Shown: positions 36,652 through 46,306 of the stretch, piece after piece
Numbering within the stretch: the first letter of the stretch is position 1
Layout: the number at the start of each line of letters is the position of its first letter
Source: Stieleria mannarensis
GTDB taxonomy: Bacteria > Planctomycetota > Planctomycetia > Pirellulales > Pirellulaceae
Length of the DNA stretch: 64,000 nt
NCBI RefSeq assembly: GCF_014154935.1
Contig: NZ_JACEHH010000029.1
Location: forward strand, 58,134-122,133
Reading direction: 5' to 3'
The notes under the pieces: model-generated
Database searches by the model: none
What the model saw: the letters and a program-made list of their open reading frames with translations, nothing else
What the model was told of the DNA's origin: nothing
Translations under genes and position numbers: made by a program

Positions 36652-36691
36652 ATCCGGACAGGGATGGCAGAATGATTCGGGGCAGAACGAC
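36652..36691. repeat. ATCCGGACAGGGATGGCAGAATGAT-type repeat, copy 1
   Basis: ATCCGGACAG near 36652 followed by GGATGGCAGAATGATTCGGG matches ATCCGGATAG and AGATGGCAGAATGATTCGGG at 40870-40901, so a ~40-base unit is shared between the gaps upstream and downstream of the PSD1/DUF1501 pair. Confidence 0.6.
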
Positions 36692-36931
36692 AAAATTCCC
36701 GTAGGTCGGCGCCAGACGGCTGATCCCAAACCGAAACTCAGAAAAACACGCTTGAAACGGCACGCTGCTGACCCGAGCGATGCGAAAACAGCGTGAGCGT
36801 CACGTCGATTAGGTGTATCATGGGAGGTGCGTATTGCTCGGCACACGCGTCCACCCCCCCCCCGCTCTCTTGCCGATCAGGCCCCGCCCAACCGCTCCGG
36901 TTGCATTCCCTTCCCGAGAGTCTTTTTGACC

Positions 36932-39262
36932 GTGAATTCCTTCCGACTTCCAGTCGCAGCACTGACCGTTTTGCTGGTTTGTCTCGGATGCTCCACCCTG
37001 GCTGCCGATTCCACCAGGGCCGCCGATCCGCAGTCCTCCGTCAAACTGGATTTCGCCGCCGACATTCGTCCGATCCTTTCCGATGCCTGTTATCACTGCC
37101 ACGGGCCGGATGCGGCGGCCCGCGAGGGCGGGTTTCGTTTGGATGATCGCCAGGCGGCTCTGGACGCTGGCGTGCTCGATTCCGGCGACATGCTCGAGCG
37201 GCTAACGAGCACCGATCCCGAGGTGCGGATGCCGCCGCCCGATTCGAATCGTCACTTGCGTCGCGGCGATCGTGCGAAACTGAAACGCTGGTTGGCCGAA
37301 GGTGCCGAGTGGCCGATCGACGACCGACACTGGGCCTTCATCCCACCGCTGCGCCCTGATTTACCGACGGTGAACGACACCAGCTGGCCACGCAACCCGA
37401 TCGATCGATTTGTCCTTTCGCGGTTGGAAGGGGAAGGATTGAAACCTTCGGCCGAAGCCGACAAGGCGACGCTGCTTCGCCGCGTCAGTTTTGATCTGAC
37501 CGGGCTGCCGCCGACGATCGAAGAGCTGGATACCTTTTTGAACGATCGCGGCGGCGGCGCGTACGAGCGGGCGGTGGACCGGTTGCTCGAATCACCGCGC
37601 TACGGCGAACACATGGCCGTCGATTGGCTGGAGGCATCCCGGTTCGCCGATACCGATGGCTACCAAAACGATCGGCTGCGTTACATGTGGGTGTGGCGCG
37701 ATTGGCTGATCGACGCGTTGAACGACAACCTGCCGTTCGACCAATTTGTCGTCCAGCAGATGGCCGGTGACCTGCTACCGGATCGCAATTTCTTGACCCA
37801 AGTCGCGACGGGATTCAACCGCAACCACCGCATCAATTCCGAAGGCGGCTCGATCCCCGATGAATGGATCGTCGAATATGTCGCCGACCGAGTGGAAACG
37901 ACCGGCACGGTGTTCTTGGGGCTGACGATGACCTGCTCGCGATGCCACGACCACAAGTACGATCCGATCTCGCAAAACGATTTCTATCGTCTGTTCGCGT
38001 TCTTCAACAACATCGACGAAGCCGGCTTGGGACCGAACAACGGCAACAGTCCGCCGTTCATCAAGGTCCCGAAGACCTGGCCGAATCTGACCGAGGATCA
38101 ATTGAAGTTCGTTGTCCCCGAACCGGTCAAGATCAAGGTCGTGCAAACGTCCGTCCCGCGACCGCAACCCGGCGGCGAAGACACGGTGATGGTATTGCAC
38201 GAACTGGACCAACCACGCGACACGTATCGACTGGAGCGGGGCCAGTACGATCAACCGGACAGGTCGGAAAAGCTAGAACCAGGAACGCCACCGGTCTTGG
38301 GAGCCTGGAACGAGGATTGGCCGAACAATCGTTTGGGGCTGGCCCGCTGGCTGGTCGATCCCGGGCACCCGCTGACGGCACGGGTGACGATCAATCGTCT
38401 GTGGCAGCATCATTTTGGGGCCGGACTGGTCAAGACCAGCGAGAACTTTGGCGTCCAAGGTGAAATGCCCAGCCACCCAGAATTGCTCGATTGGTTGGCG
38501 ACCGAATTCATCCGCACCGGCTGGGACGTCAAAGCGATGCACCGGTTGGTCGTGACCAGCGCGACCTATCGGCAACAGTCCTCGGCGCCAGAAACTCTGC
38601 TCGAACGCGACCCCGAAAACCGCCTGCTGGCCCGCGGCCCCCGGAAGCGCCTGTCACCCTTTGCGATCCGCGACACGGCACTGTTCGCCAGCGGCTTGCT
38701 GAGCGATTCGATCGGCGGCCCGTCGGTCAAACCATACATGCCGCCGGCAATTTGGAGCAGCATTTCCAACGCGAAATACAAACAGGACTCAGGGGAAAAA
38801 CTGTATCGCCGCAGCATGTACACCTACTGGCGACGGACCGTCCCGCCACCGACGATGATGGCATTCAACGCCGCAGCGCGCGAGACGTGCATCGTGCGGA
38901 GCGATCAAACCACGACCCCGCTGCAAGCATTGACGATGATGAACAACATCACCTTCGTCGAAGCCGCACGGCACCTGGCCCAGCGGGTGATGATTCCCGA
39001 TGCCCCGTCCCAATCGCGATCGATCGCCAGGGCGTTCCGGTTGGTGACCAGCCGACAACCGCGGCCGGACGAACTTGCCGTGTTGGTCGAGGACTTCGGC
39101 GCGTACCGGGAGGAATTCCGAAAAGCCCCGGATGCCGCGCTGCGATTGCTGTCGGTCGGCGAAACCCCTCACTCACCTGAATCGGATCCGATCGAGTTGG
39201 CGGCACTGGCGTTGGTCGCCAATACGATTCTGAATCTGGACGAGGCCATTGCGGAGAACTGA
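36932..39262 (+). CDS. Planctomycete cytochrome-type PSCyt1/DUF1549/DUF1553 protein
   Basis: GTG 36932 opens a 776-residue secreted protein (hydrophobic residues 6-20, LGCSTLAAD). A single haem c site CYHCH lies near residue 52 (PSCyt1). The DUF1549 part follows (PRNPIDRFVLSRLEGEGLKPS, DWLEASRFADTDGYQNDRLR, MTCSRCHDHKYDPISQNDFY) and then DUF1553 (NRLWQHHFGAGLVKTSENFG, RQQSSAPETLLERDPENRLL). The second CxxCH (CSRCH) may bind another haem. Such genes are typical of Planctomycetota and are almost always followed by DUF1501, as here after 1 base. The role is unproven, probably periplasmic electron transfer or polymer breakdown. Confidence 0.9.
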   Translation: MNSFRLPVAALTVLLVCLGCSTLAADSTRAADPQSSVKLDFAADIRPILSDACYHCHGPDAAAREGGFRLDDRQAALDAGVLDSGDMLERLTSTDPEVRMPPPDSNRHLRRGDRAKLKRWLAEGAEWPIDDRHWAFIPPLRPDLPTVNDTSWPRNPIDRFVLSRLEGEGLKPSAEADKATLLRRVSFDLTGLPPTIEELDTFLNDRGGGAYERAVDRLLESPRYGEHMAVDWLEASRFADTDGYQNDRLRYMWVWRDWLIDALNDNLPFDQFVVQQMAGDLLPDRNFLTQVATGFNRNHRINSEGGSIPDEWIVEYVADRVETTGTVFLGLTMTCSRCHDHKYDPISQNDFYRLFAFFNNIDEAGLGPNNGNSPPFIKVPKTWPNLTEDQLKFVVPEPVKIKVVQTSVPRPQPGGEDTVMVLHELDQPRDTYRLERGQYDQPDRSEKLEPGTPPVLGAWNEDWPNNRLGLARWLVDPGHPLTARVTINRLWQHHFGAGLVKTSENFGVQGEMPSHPELLDWLATEFIRTGWDVKAMHRLVVTSATYRQQSSAPETLLERDPENRLLARGPRKRLSPFAIRDTALFASGLLSDSIGGPSVKPYMPPAIWSSISNAKYKQDSGEKLYRRSMYTYWRRTVPPPTMMAFNAAARETCIVRSDQTTTPLQALTMMNNITFVEAARHLAQRVMIPDAPSQSRSIARAFRLVTSRQPRPDELAVLVEDFGAYREEFRKAPDAALRLLSVGETPHSPESDPIELAALALVANTILNLDEAIAEN

Positions 39263-39263
39263 G

Positions 39264-40724
39264 ATGAATCCCTGGGAAGAATTCAAGCGACAACACAACC
39301 GACGCGCCTTTCTGGGCGGCAGTGCGCTAGGGCTGGGATCGATTGCTGCAGGTTCACTGCTCGGCTCACTGCTCGGTGCGGCCGAATCGACGCCCCCGCC
39401 GGTCGGCGTTTCCTCGGCCATTTCGACGATCGCTCCCAAAGCCAAACGTGTGATCTATCTGTTCCAATCCGGCGGCCCGTCACAGATGGACTTGTTTGAC
39501 TACAAGCCAGAACTGGCCAAACGGTTCGGCGAGGAAGTGCCGTTGTCGGTTTATCCGGCCGAACGAAAGACGACGATGACATCCGGTCAGTCGTCATTCC
39601 CGGTTGCGCCGAGCACGTTTAAGTTCCGACAACACGGACAGTCGGGCATTTGGCTGAGCGAGACGTTGCCGCACCTGTCCAAGGTGGTCGATGACATCTG
39701 TGTCATCAAGAGCATGTACACTGAAGCGATCAATCATGACCCGGCAGCGACCTTGTTTCAAACCGGTTCGGTGATCGCCGGTCGGCCTAGCATGGGGGCT
39801 TGGGTGAATTATGGCTTGGGCACCGAGAACGCGAATCTGCCCGCGTTCGTGGCGATGACGTCCAACGGATCGGCCAAGGCCGGTCAACCGCTTTATGACC
39901 GGCTGTGGGGGGCGGGATTCCTGCCGGGACGTTTTCAAGGCGTGAAGTTTCGCGGCCAGGGCGATCCGATTCTGGACCTGTACAATCCCGCCGGCGTCAC
40001 GCGAACGCAACGCCGCCGAATGCTCGATTCGATCGAACAGTTAAACCAAGAGCGTGCCGACCACTTCAATGACCCCGCGATCGCCACCCGGATTGCCCAG
40101 TACGAACTGGCCTACCGGATGCAAATGAGCGTCCCGGAATTGATCGACGTCAATGACGAACCCCCAGCCATTCTGGACATGTACGGACCACAGGCGACTC
40201 AGGTCGGCAAGTACGCCTACAACTGCTTGCTGGCGCGTCGCTTGGCCGAGCGGGGTGTGCGATTCATCCAGCTGTACCATCGCGGTTGGGACGCGCACAA
40301 CAATGCGCCAAAACAAGTCCCCGCCCAGTGTCGCGATACCGACCAGCCCACCGCGGCCCTGCTACGCGATCTGAAACAACGCGGCATGCTGGATGAAACG
40401 CTGGTGATCTGGGGCGGTGAATTCGGCCGGACGGTGTATTGCCAAGGCAAGTTGACCGACAAAATCTATGGCCGTGACCACCACCCCAATTGCTTCACCT
40501 ATTGGATGGCCGGCGGAGGCATTCGCGGTGGGATGACGTATGGCGAAACCGACGAGTACAGCGTGAACGTGGTCGAAAACCCCGTCCATGTGCATGACCT
40601 GCAAGCCACCATCTTGGCCCAGTTGGGGATCGACCACGAACAGCTGACCTACCGCTACCAAGGCCGCTACTTCCGCCTGACCGATGTGCACGGCAACGTG
40701 ATCGACGACATCGTCAAATCGTGA
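39264..40724 (+). CDS. DUF1501 protein with Tat signal
   Basis: ATG 39264 lies 1 base after the previous stop and gives 486 residues. The N-terminus has a twin-arginine signal (NRRAFLGGSALGLGSIAAG). DUF1501 features include VIYLFQSGGPSQMDLFDYKP, IKSMYTEAINHDPA, VNYGLGTENANLPAFV, QLYHRGWDAHNN and VIWGGEFGRTVYCQG, reminiscent of alkaline-phosphatase/sulfatase-like folds. Tat export implies folding with a cofactor before transport. It forms a two-gene operon with the PSCyt1 gene, and the two are inferred to act together in the periplasm. Confidence 0.92.
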   Translation: MNPWEEFKRQHNRRAFLGGSALGLGSIAAGSLLGSLLGAAESTPPPVGVSSAISTIAPKAKRVIYLFQSGGPSQMDLFDYKPELAKRFGEEVPLSVYPAERKTTMTSGQSSFPVAPSTFKFRQHGQSGIWLSETLPHLSKVVDDICVIKSMYTEAINHDPAATLFQTGSVIAGRPSMGAWVNYGLGTENANLPAFVAMTSNGSAKAGQPLYDRLWGAGFLPGRFQGVKFRGQGDPILDLYNPAGVTRTQRRRMLDSIEQLNQERADHFNDPAIATRIAQYELAYRMQMSVPELIDVNDEPPAILDMYGPQATQVGKYAYNCLLARRLAERGVRFIQLYHRGWDAHNNAPKQVPAQCRDTDQPTAALLRDLKQRGMLDETLVIWGGEFGRTVYCQGKLTDKIYGRDHHPNCFTYWMAGGGIRGGMTYGETDEYSVNVVENPVHVHDLQATILAQLGIDHEQLTYRYQGRYFRLTDVHGNVIDDIVKS

Positions 40725-40737
40725 AGAAGGTGACGGG

Positions 40738-41044
40738 GTTGGTTAAAAAATCGGCTGGTCAAAAAATGGCAGGGCTGAAATTGATTGCACGGGGTGCATG
40801 GCAATCTTCTTACCTCCAAAATTTTCCTACCTCTCCACCTAGCCTACGAGCCCCTTCACGGCGGTGGGGATCCGGATAGAGATGGCAGAATGATTCGGGA
40901 CAGAATGATGAGGGTGCATGTGGGCTAACGCCAAACGACTGACCTCACCAAGGACCTAACAGCCCCACAAAGAACCTAAGCGCTGGGTAACCGTCTCGGC
41001 CCCCCCAATTCATTTTTTGACCAACCCATTTTTTGACCACCTCT
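40738..41044. repeat. Repeat modules in the gap before the S15 peptidase
   Basis: The 428-base gap 40725-41152 contains GGTTAAAAAATCGGCTGGTC and GTCAAAAAATGG (40740-40768), CTTCTTACCTCC and TTTTCCTACC (near 40813-40832), GGCAGAATGATTCGGGACAG (40884) and, in opposite orientation, CATTTTTTGACCAACCC and CATTTTTTGACCACC (41010-41041). No gene was seen. The inverted arrangement repeats that at 36301-36529. Confidence 0.65.
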
Positions 41045-41152
41045 TTTCCTCATCCGGCGCAGGATTGTCGCAGACCTGGACGGTCCCTTTGAATACGCTA
41101 CAACGACCGACAGCGAACAATCCGTCCGGTTCGAATCACCACGAGATCCACC

Positions 41153-43003
41153 ATGCTTTTGTTGCGTTTGGCACATCCGGTCCGTTTCACACTCGGCGTT
41201 TTTACGCTCCTCCTCGCCGGCCCAACGGTCGGCATCGCCGCCGAACCGGCCAAGCCGGTGTTCAAAGACGGCGAGGCTCAGGTGGTCAAAGCGTTTGAGG
41301 ATTCCGACTATTGGATCCGCCATGACCTGTGGGTCGAAACCGAATTTGATTCTGACGGCGACGGCAAACTGGATCGGATGCACGTCAGTGTGACCCGCCA
41401 GCGGCAAACCGAAACCGACGGCTTGAAGTTGCCGGTGGTTTACAACTCCAGCCCCTACTATGCGGGCACCGGCGCCAAGGGACAGGAATACTTTTGGAAC
41501 CCGCGTCAAGAACTCGGCCAGGCGCCGCCGGAGCGGAAACACTTTGGCCCCGTCGAGCGAACCGGGATGCGTCCGATCATCTCCAAGCGGCATGAAAAAG
41601 ACTGGGTCCCGCGCGGTTACATCGTGGTTCATTCCTCGTCCCCCGGAACGGGACTTTCGCAAGGCTGTCCGACCGTCGGCGGTGACAACGAATCGCTGGC
41701 ACCCAAAGCGGTGATCGATTGGCTGTGCGGCCGGGCCGATGGATACACGACTCCCGATGGTGACGAAAAGGTGACGGCGGATTGGTGCACCGGAAAGGTT
41801 GGCATGACGGGAACGTCCTACAACGGCACCATCCCCTTGGCGGCGGCGACGACGGGCGTGGAAGGATTGGAAGCGATCATCCCCGTGGCGCCCAACACGT
41901 CGTACTATCACTACTACCGTTCCAACGGACTGGTGCGGCACCCGTACGGTTACCTGGGTGAAGACATCGACTATCTGTACGACTTTATCCACAGCGGCCC
42001 CGAAGCACGACGTGACTATTGTGATTGCAACGTCCGCGATGAAGAAATGCTCAAGCAGTTCGACCGGGTCAACGGTGACTACAACGACTTTTGGGCCGGA
42101 CGCGATTACCTGAACGATTTGGAACCGTTGAAGGCTGCGGTGCTGATGGCACACGCCTTCAACGACTGGAATGTCGTCCCCGAGCACAGCGTTCGGATTT
42201 ACGAGGCGGTCAAAGCCAAAGGCGTTCCGGCACAGGTGTTCTTTCACCAAGGCGGGCACGGCGGGCCGCCGCCGATCAAGATGATGAACCGTTGGTTCAC
42301 GCGTTACCTGCACGGTGTGGAAAACGATGTCGAAAAAGACCCGCGGGCGTGGATCGTTCGCGAAAAGGACAAACAAGACAAACCGACGTCCTATCCCGAT
42401 TACCCCAATCCCGACGCCGAACCGGTGACGTTCCACTTGTCCGCCGGCGCCCCCGAACGGGGATCACTCGGCATCACGCCGACCACGGACCAGGGGACCG
42501 AAACGCTGGTCGACAACTTCTCGTTCGACGGCGCCTCGCTGGCACAAGCCGAGTGGACCGAGCATCGGTTGATCTACACGACGCCCGAATTGAAAGCGCC
42601 GATCCACATTTCCGGAACGCCGCGGATCACGATCAAGCTGGCCAGCAGCAAACCGGCCGTCAATCTGTCCGTCTGGCTGGTCTCGTTGCCGTGGAACAAC
42701 AACAAGAACGCCAAGATCACCGACAACATCATCACCCGGGGTTGGGCCGATCCACAAAACCGAAACTCGATCACCGAGAGTGAACCGTTGGTGCCGGGAG
42801 AGTTCTACGAGGTGTCGTTCGATCTGCAGCCCGACGATCAAATCATTCCCAAAGGCCAGCAAATCGGCCTGATGATCTTTTCCAGCGACAAAGACTTCAC
42901 GCTGCACCCGACGCCGGGAACGGAACTGACGATCGACCTGGACGCGACATCGCTTTCGCTGCCGATCGTCGGTGGCAAACAGACGCTCGGCGAGGCGATG
43001 TAA
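41153..43003 (+). CDS. Secreted X-Pro dipeptidyl-peptidase (S15) family protein
   Basis: This 616-residue protein has a signal peptide (hydrophobic about 9-29, IAAEP). The S15 alpha/beta hydrolase core shows the nucleophile in GMTGTSYNGTIP, the Asp in LMAHAFNDWNV and the His in FHQGGHGGPP. A C-terminal jelly-roll domain (LKAPIHISGTPRITIKLAS, ARGEFYEVSFDL-like strands) is standard for the CocE/NonD-type. Family members cleave Xaa-Pro dipeptides or act as esterases or acylases. Expected site is the periplasm. It is monocistronic and convergent with the Usp-GspE gene, 26 bases away. Confidence 0.88.
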   Translation: MLLLRLAHPVRFTLGVFTLLLAGPTVGIAAEPAKPVFKDGEAQVVKAFEDSDYWIRHDLWVETEFDSDGDGKLDRMHVSVTRQRQTETDGLKLPVVYNSSPYYAGTGAKGQEYFWNPRQELGQAPPERKHFGPVERTGMRPIISKRHEKDWVPRGYIVVHSSSPGTGLSQGCPTVGGDNESLAPKAVIDWLCGRADGYTTPDGDEKVTADWCTGKVGMTGTSYNGTIPLAAATTGVEGLEAIIPVAPNTSYYHYYRSNGLVRHPYGYLGEDIDYLYDFIHSGPEARRDYCDCNVRDEEMLKQFDRVNGDYNDFWAGRDYLNDLEPLKAAVLMAHAFNDWNVVPEHSVRIYEAVKAKGVPAQVFFHQGGHGGPPPIKMMNRWFTRYLHGVENDVEKDPRAWIVREKDKQDKPTSYPDYPNPDAEPVTFHLSAGAPERGSLGITPTTDQGTETLVDNFSFDGASLAQAEWTEHRLIYTTPELKAPIHISGTPRITIKLASSKPAVNLSVWLVSLPWNNNKNAKITDNIITRGWADPQNRNSITESEPLVPGEFYEVSFDLQPDDQIIPKGQQIGLMIFSSDKDFTLHPTPGTELTIDLDATSLSLPIVGGKQTLGEAM

Positions 43004-43029
43004 GCGGAGCCAAGATTCTGGCCCCGACA

Positions 43030-44997
43030 TCAGCGAGACGGCAGGTGCAGGAAGGGTGCGCCGCGTTGGTAGGAGTCGTCGTTGTTCTCCGAGGGGCTCT
43101 CGATCGGCATCGTCTCGGTCATCCAGCTCATGTCCTGCACTTCCTGGATCGACGTGATTTTGTCACGGACCTTCATCAAGGCGTCGCGCACCAGCCCGGC
43201 TCCGCCGGCGCGGATGATCGAGCGGATTTCCGATTCCTGTTTGCGTTTTTGAATCGCGTCGATCAATTCGTCATCGATCACCACCGCCTCAAAGACCCCG
43301 ATCCGGCCCTTGTACCCGGTTCCCCGACAGTGCTGGCAGGACCTGGGCCGAGCGATCGTGGTCGGGACGACCAGATTGTGGGATTCAAACAACGTTTGCT
43401 CCTGCCGAGTCACCGGGCTGACCTGACAACAATGCGTGCACAACCGTCGGACCAGCCGCTGGGTGATCACCCCGGACAGGTTGCTGGCCAAGGTGGCCGG
43501 ATCGATCTCGAAATCCAGCATCGCCGAAAGCGTGGACGACACGTCGCGTCGGTGGATCGTGCTGAAGGCCCGTTTGCCGCAGGACGCCGCGTGCATCGCG
43601 ACCTTGGCCCCTTCCTGGTCACGGATCTCGCCGACAAACACGACATCGGGATCCATCCGCAAGATCGTCGACAGCCCGGCGGCCATGGTGAATCCGTGCC
43701 GTTGGTCGACATCGATCTGACGCATGAAGGGCACGATCAATTCGACCGGGTCCTCGATCGAAATGATGTTTTGCTTTTCCGAGAACAGGACATTCAAGAT
43801 TGAATAAGCGGTCGTCGTTTTGCCCGCACCGGTGGGACCGCTGATCAAGACGACGCCGGACCGTCGGTGCAACATGCGATAGACCGAAGCGAACGAGTTT
43901 TGCGACAACCCCAATTCGCTGAGCGGTCGGCGTGATTGTTCGTAGTCGATCAATCGCAGCGCGATCGCTTCGCCCTGGGCGACCGGTGCGGTCGTGATCC
44001 GGACCTCGTGGGTGGAGATCGAATCGGGCAGGTCCAAGCGACTTTCGGCCGGGCGGAACGGGTCGGACAAGCTGACGTTGGCCATCAGCTTTAATTGCTT
44101 CATCGCTTGCGTGGCGATGTTGTGATGCATCGTGCAGAACTGTTGCATCTTGCCATCGACGCGAAAATGCACGACGTGTTCGTCGCGGGACAGCGGATCG
44201 ATGTGGATGTCCGTCGCTTCGGCTTCGATCGCCCGACGCAGCAAGCTGATCGCCGTGGTCGTCTCTTCCGCTTCATCGCTGTTTTCATCGACAAGGTGTG
44301 CTTCTTCGACGGGGGCCGGATCGATGGACCAATGTCCCCGATCGGAACTCGGATCGCCGTCCGTTTCCTCGCCGGAGTCGCCGTCTGATTCTGCTTGATG
44401 CCAGATCAAGATGCCTCGCATTTCCAATTGCGTGACCAGTCGTTCGGCCGGGTCGGCGGGCAATTCCAACTCCGTCTCGACCGCCTGATGCAGCCGCTTC
44501 AGCGTCTCTTCGCGCTCTCCGGCCACGGGGTCCTCCAGCAACGTTTGCAGAACGGCGGACGCGCGATGGATTTGATTCGATTCGTTCCGGTTCTCATACG
44601 GCTGGACCACCACGGGGATCGGCAACACGTCCAGTAAGCGGTTGACGATTCCGCGATATTCTTTCTTGCCCGAGGCGGCGACGCCGCCGGGGGCGATGAC
44701 GACCATGTTGATGGCATGATCCCGGACGTAGCCGGAAACACAATCGACCAGCGTCCCGCGGCGGATGTCACGGATGACGGAAACCTGTTCGTTGGAGATC
44801 TGGAGTGCGGAGAGTTTTTCGCGTGCCTGTTGCAAACGTTTTTCGCTGCCGAAGCGGGGGATCACCTGCGGGGCGACGACGTGCAGCAGGTGCAATTCCG
44901 CCTGGTAGCGTCCCGCCATCGCCAGGGCTTCGGCGTACTGAGATTCCGCGGACGTCTCGACGTCAATCACGGTGAGTATTCGGCGCAGATTGATCAT
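43030..44997 (-). CDS. Universal stress protein domain fused to GspE/PilB-type ATPase
   Basis: ATG 44997 (GTG 45006 also possible) gives 655 residues. Residues 1-135 are a UspA fold: INLRRILTVIDVETSAESQY, ELHLLHVVAP and the nucleotide-loop region APGGVAASGKKEYRG...PIPVVVQPYE. Residues ~240-640 are a type II secretion/type IV pilus ATPase: Walker A GPTGAGKTTTA (about 387-397), Asp box, Walker B DPDVVFVGEIRD, and the four-cysteine zinc site (CTHC, CQHC). No other pilus or secretion gene is nearby, so a signalling role with the flanking partner-switching genes is possible. It is 54 bases downstream of the REC-HATPase gene. Confidence 0.88.
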   Translation of the reverse strand: MINLRRILTVIDVETSAESQYAEALAMAGRYQAELHLLHVVAPQVIPRFGSEKRLQQAREKLSALQISNEQVSVIRDIRRGTLVDCVSGYVRDHAINMVVIAPGGVAASGKKEYRGIVNRLLDVLPIPVVVQPYENRNESNQIHRASAVLQTLLEDPVAGEREETLKRLHQAVETELELPADPAERLVTQLEMRGILIWHQAESDGDSGEETDGDPSSDRGHWSIDPAPVEEAHLVDENSDEAEETTTAISLLRRAIEAEATDIHIDPLSRDEHVVHFRVDGKMQQFCTMHHNIATQAMKQLKLMANVSLSDPFRPAESRLDLPDSISTHEVRITTAPVAQGEAIALRLIDYEQSRRPLSELGLSQNSFASVYRMLHRRSGVVLISGPTGAGKTTTAYSILNVLFSEKQNIISIEDPVELIVPFMRQIDVDQRHGFTMAAGLSTILRMDPDVVFVGEIRDQEGAKVAMHAASCGKRAFSTIHRRDVSSTLSAMLDFEIDPATLASNLSGVITQRLVRRLCTHCCQVSPVTRQEQTLFESHNLVVPTTIARPRSCQHCRGTGYKGRIGVFEAVVIDDELIDAIQKRKQESEIRSIIRAGGAGLVRDALMKVRDKITSIQEVQDMSWMTETMPIESPSENNDDSYQRGAPFLHLPSR

Positions 44998-45051
44998 CGG
45001 AATCACTCAGGTCAGAGAAGTTGGAAAGCTCGGCTTATCGGGAGAGATACA

Positions 45052-45954
45052 TCATGGTCCGTCGGCAGTCCGTTGGAATTGACGGACAAGCGTGACCTCG
45101 TTGCCTTGGGCGTTGAAAGTAACCTGGTCCATGAACGATCGCATCAAACGAACGCCTCGGCCCAGCCCGCCCTCGAACGGCGTCAAGTCGTGTTCATCGG
45201 GCAACTGGGCGACGTCAAATCCGGGGCCTTCATCTCGGACGACGAATGTGACCGCGTCGCCGCTGACGTGCAGCTTGACGAAGATCACCCGATCGCAGTA
45301 CGGCGGTTCGGCCGACCGCTTGCAAAACACCTCGCTCTTGGGGTTGATCCCGTTGCCGGCCACTTCGTCGGTGAGTTCATAATTGCCATGCACCAACGCG
45401 TTCAACAACGCCTCCTCGAGCGCCAAACTGATTCGGATCGTTTCAGTCGCGTCGCAAATCTCTAACCCCGACGTCGTCTTCTGCACCAAGTCGACAAATT
45501 GTGGGATCAGAGTGATGTCGCTGCGTAGACGAAACGTCAGTTCCGCGTCTGCCAAACATTTGACCACACCCCCGTAGGGATGCCCGGCGTGCTTGAGCAT
45601 CAGCACCTGGCCCACGGTGTCGGACAGCCGTTCGGTCAATTGCAGTTTCGGGACGAAGCTGGCCGCTCCGACTTCCAGCGCTTCGATGGCGTTGGCGGCC
45701 GATCCCATTGCGGTCATCACGATCACCGGCACCTCGGGGGATTCCTGGCGGATGCAGCGGACCAGTTGTAACCCGTCCATTTCCGGCATCATCAAATCGG
45801 TCACGACCAAGTCGGGCGTCTCCTTTCGGATCGATTCCATCGCCTCGACACCGTGGTTGGCGAAACGGAGCTCGACGTCGCAATCGTTCGACAAAATCCC
45901 CTGGACCAGCGTCTGATCGACTCGTGAATCGTCCACGACCAAAATAGTTGTCAT
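45052..45954 (-). CDS. Receiver domain fused to RsbW-type anti-sigma-factor kinase
   Basis: ATG 45954 gives 300 residues. Residues 1-120 are a receiver with D8/D9, phospho-acceptor D53 (VVTDLMMPEMDG), T81 and K103 intact. Residues ~145-295 are a GHKL ATPase of RsbW/SpoIIAB type: N box LEEALLNALVHGNYEL, G1 box VRDEGPGFD, G2 box GGLGRGVRLMRSF. RsbW kinases phosphorylate a STAS antagonist and hold a target such as a sigma factor. No HisKA domain is present, so it is not a histidine kinase. It lies divergently from the STAS gene and probably shares a transcript with Usp-GspE. Confidence 0.93.
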   Translation of the reverse strand: MTTILVVDDSRVDQTLVQGILSNDCDVELRFANHGVEAMESIRKETPDLVVTDLMMPEMDGLQLVRCIRQESPEVPVIVMTAMGSAANAIEALEVGAASFVPKLQLTERLSDTVGQVLMLKHAGHPYGGVVKCLADAELTFRLRSDITLIPQFVDLVQKTTSGLEICDATETIRISLALEEALLNALVHGNYELTDEVAGNGINPKSEVFCKRSAEPPYCDRVIFVKLHVSGDAVTFVVRDEGPGFDVAQLPDEHDLTPFEGGLGRGVRLMRSFMDQVTFNAQGNEVTLVRQFQRTADGP

Positions 45955-46222
45955 CTTCAATCCGCGCGTTCGGAGATCTCGAGGGGAAAAGTCGGGATCG
46001 CCCCCGCATCCTCGCCGGGCGGCCCACAGCGATCCTTAGTTTATCGCCCTGTGTCGCCGGCTGCCGGGTCGGCTCTCCGGATCGCGACTCGAAATTGGGA
46101 ATTTGGATTTTGCCGGTCCCGTTTCGGCGGCGAAATGGCAGCTCGCGGCGATCCGGCGACCACGGCTAGTGGCGGCCCCGGAACCCCTCGGAGAGTCCCC
46201 CTGCTAATGGAGCGTCGGTTAG

Positions 46223-46251
46223 TTGACAGCTCCGCCCGAGTAATCAATATT
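46223..46251 (+). promoter_or_regulatory. Candidate sigma-70-type promoter of the pseudokinase-STAS gene
   Basis: A perfect -35 TTGACA at 46223-46228 is followed after 17 bases by AATATT (46246-46251), 4/6 to the -10 consensus; TATTAG at spacing 19 is an alternative. It is 55 bases before the ATG at 46307. The 352-base divergent gap 45955-46306 contains nothing else recognised. Confidence 0.4.
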
Positions 46252-46306
46252 AGACTTCTCGATCCCACCCGTCCGCTTTGGTCTGGTTACTGGAGACGAC
46301 CAAAGG

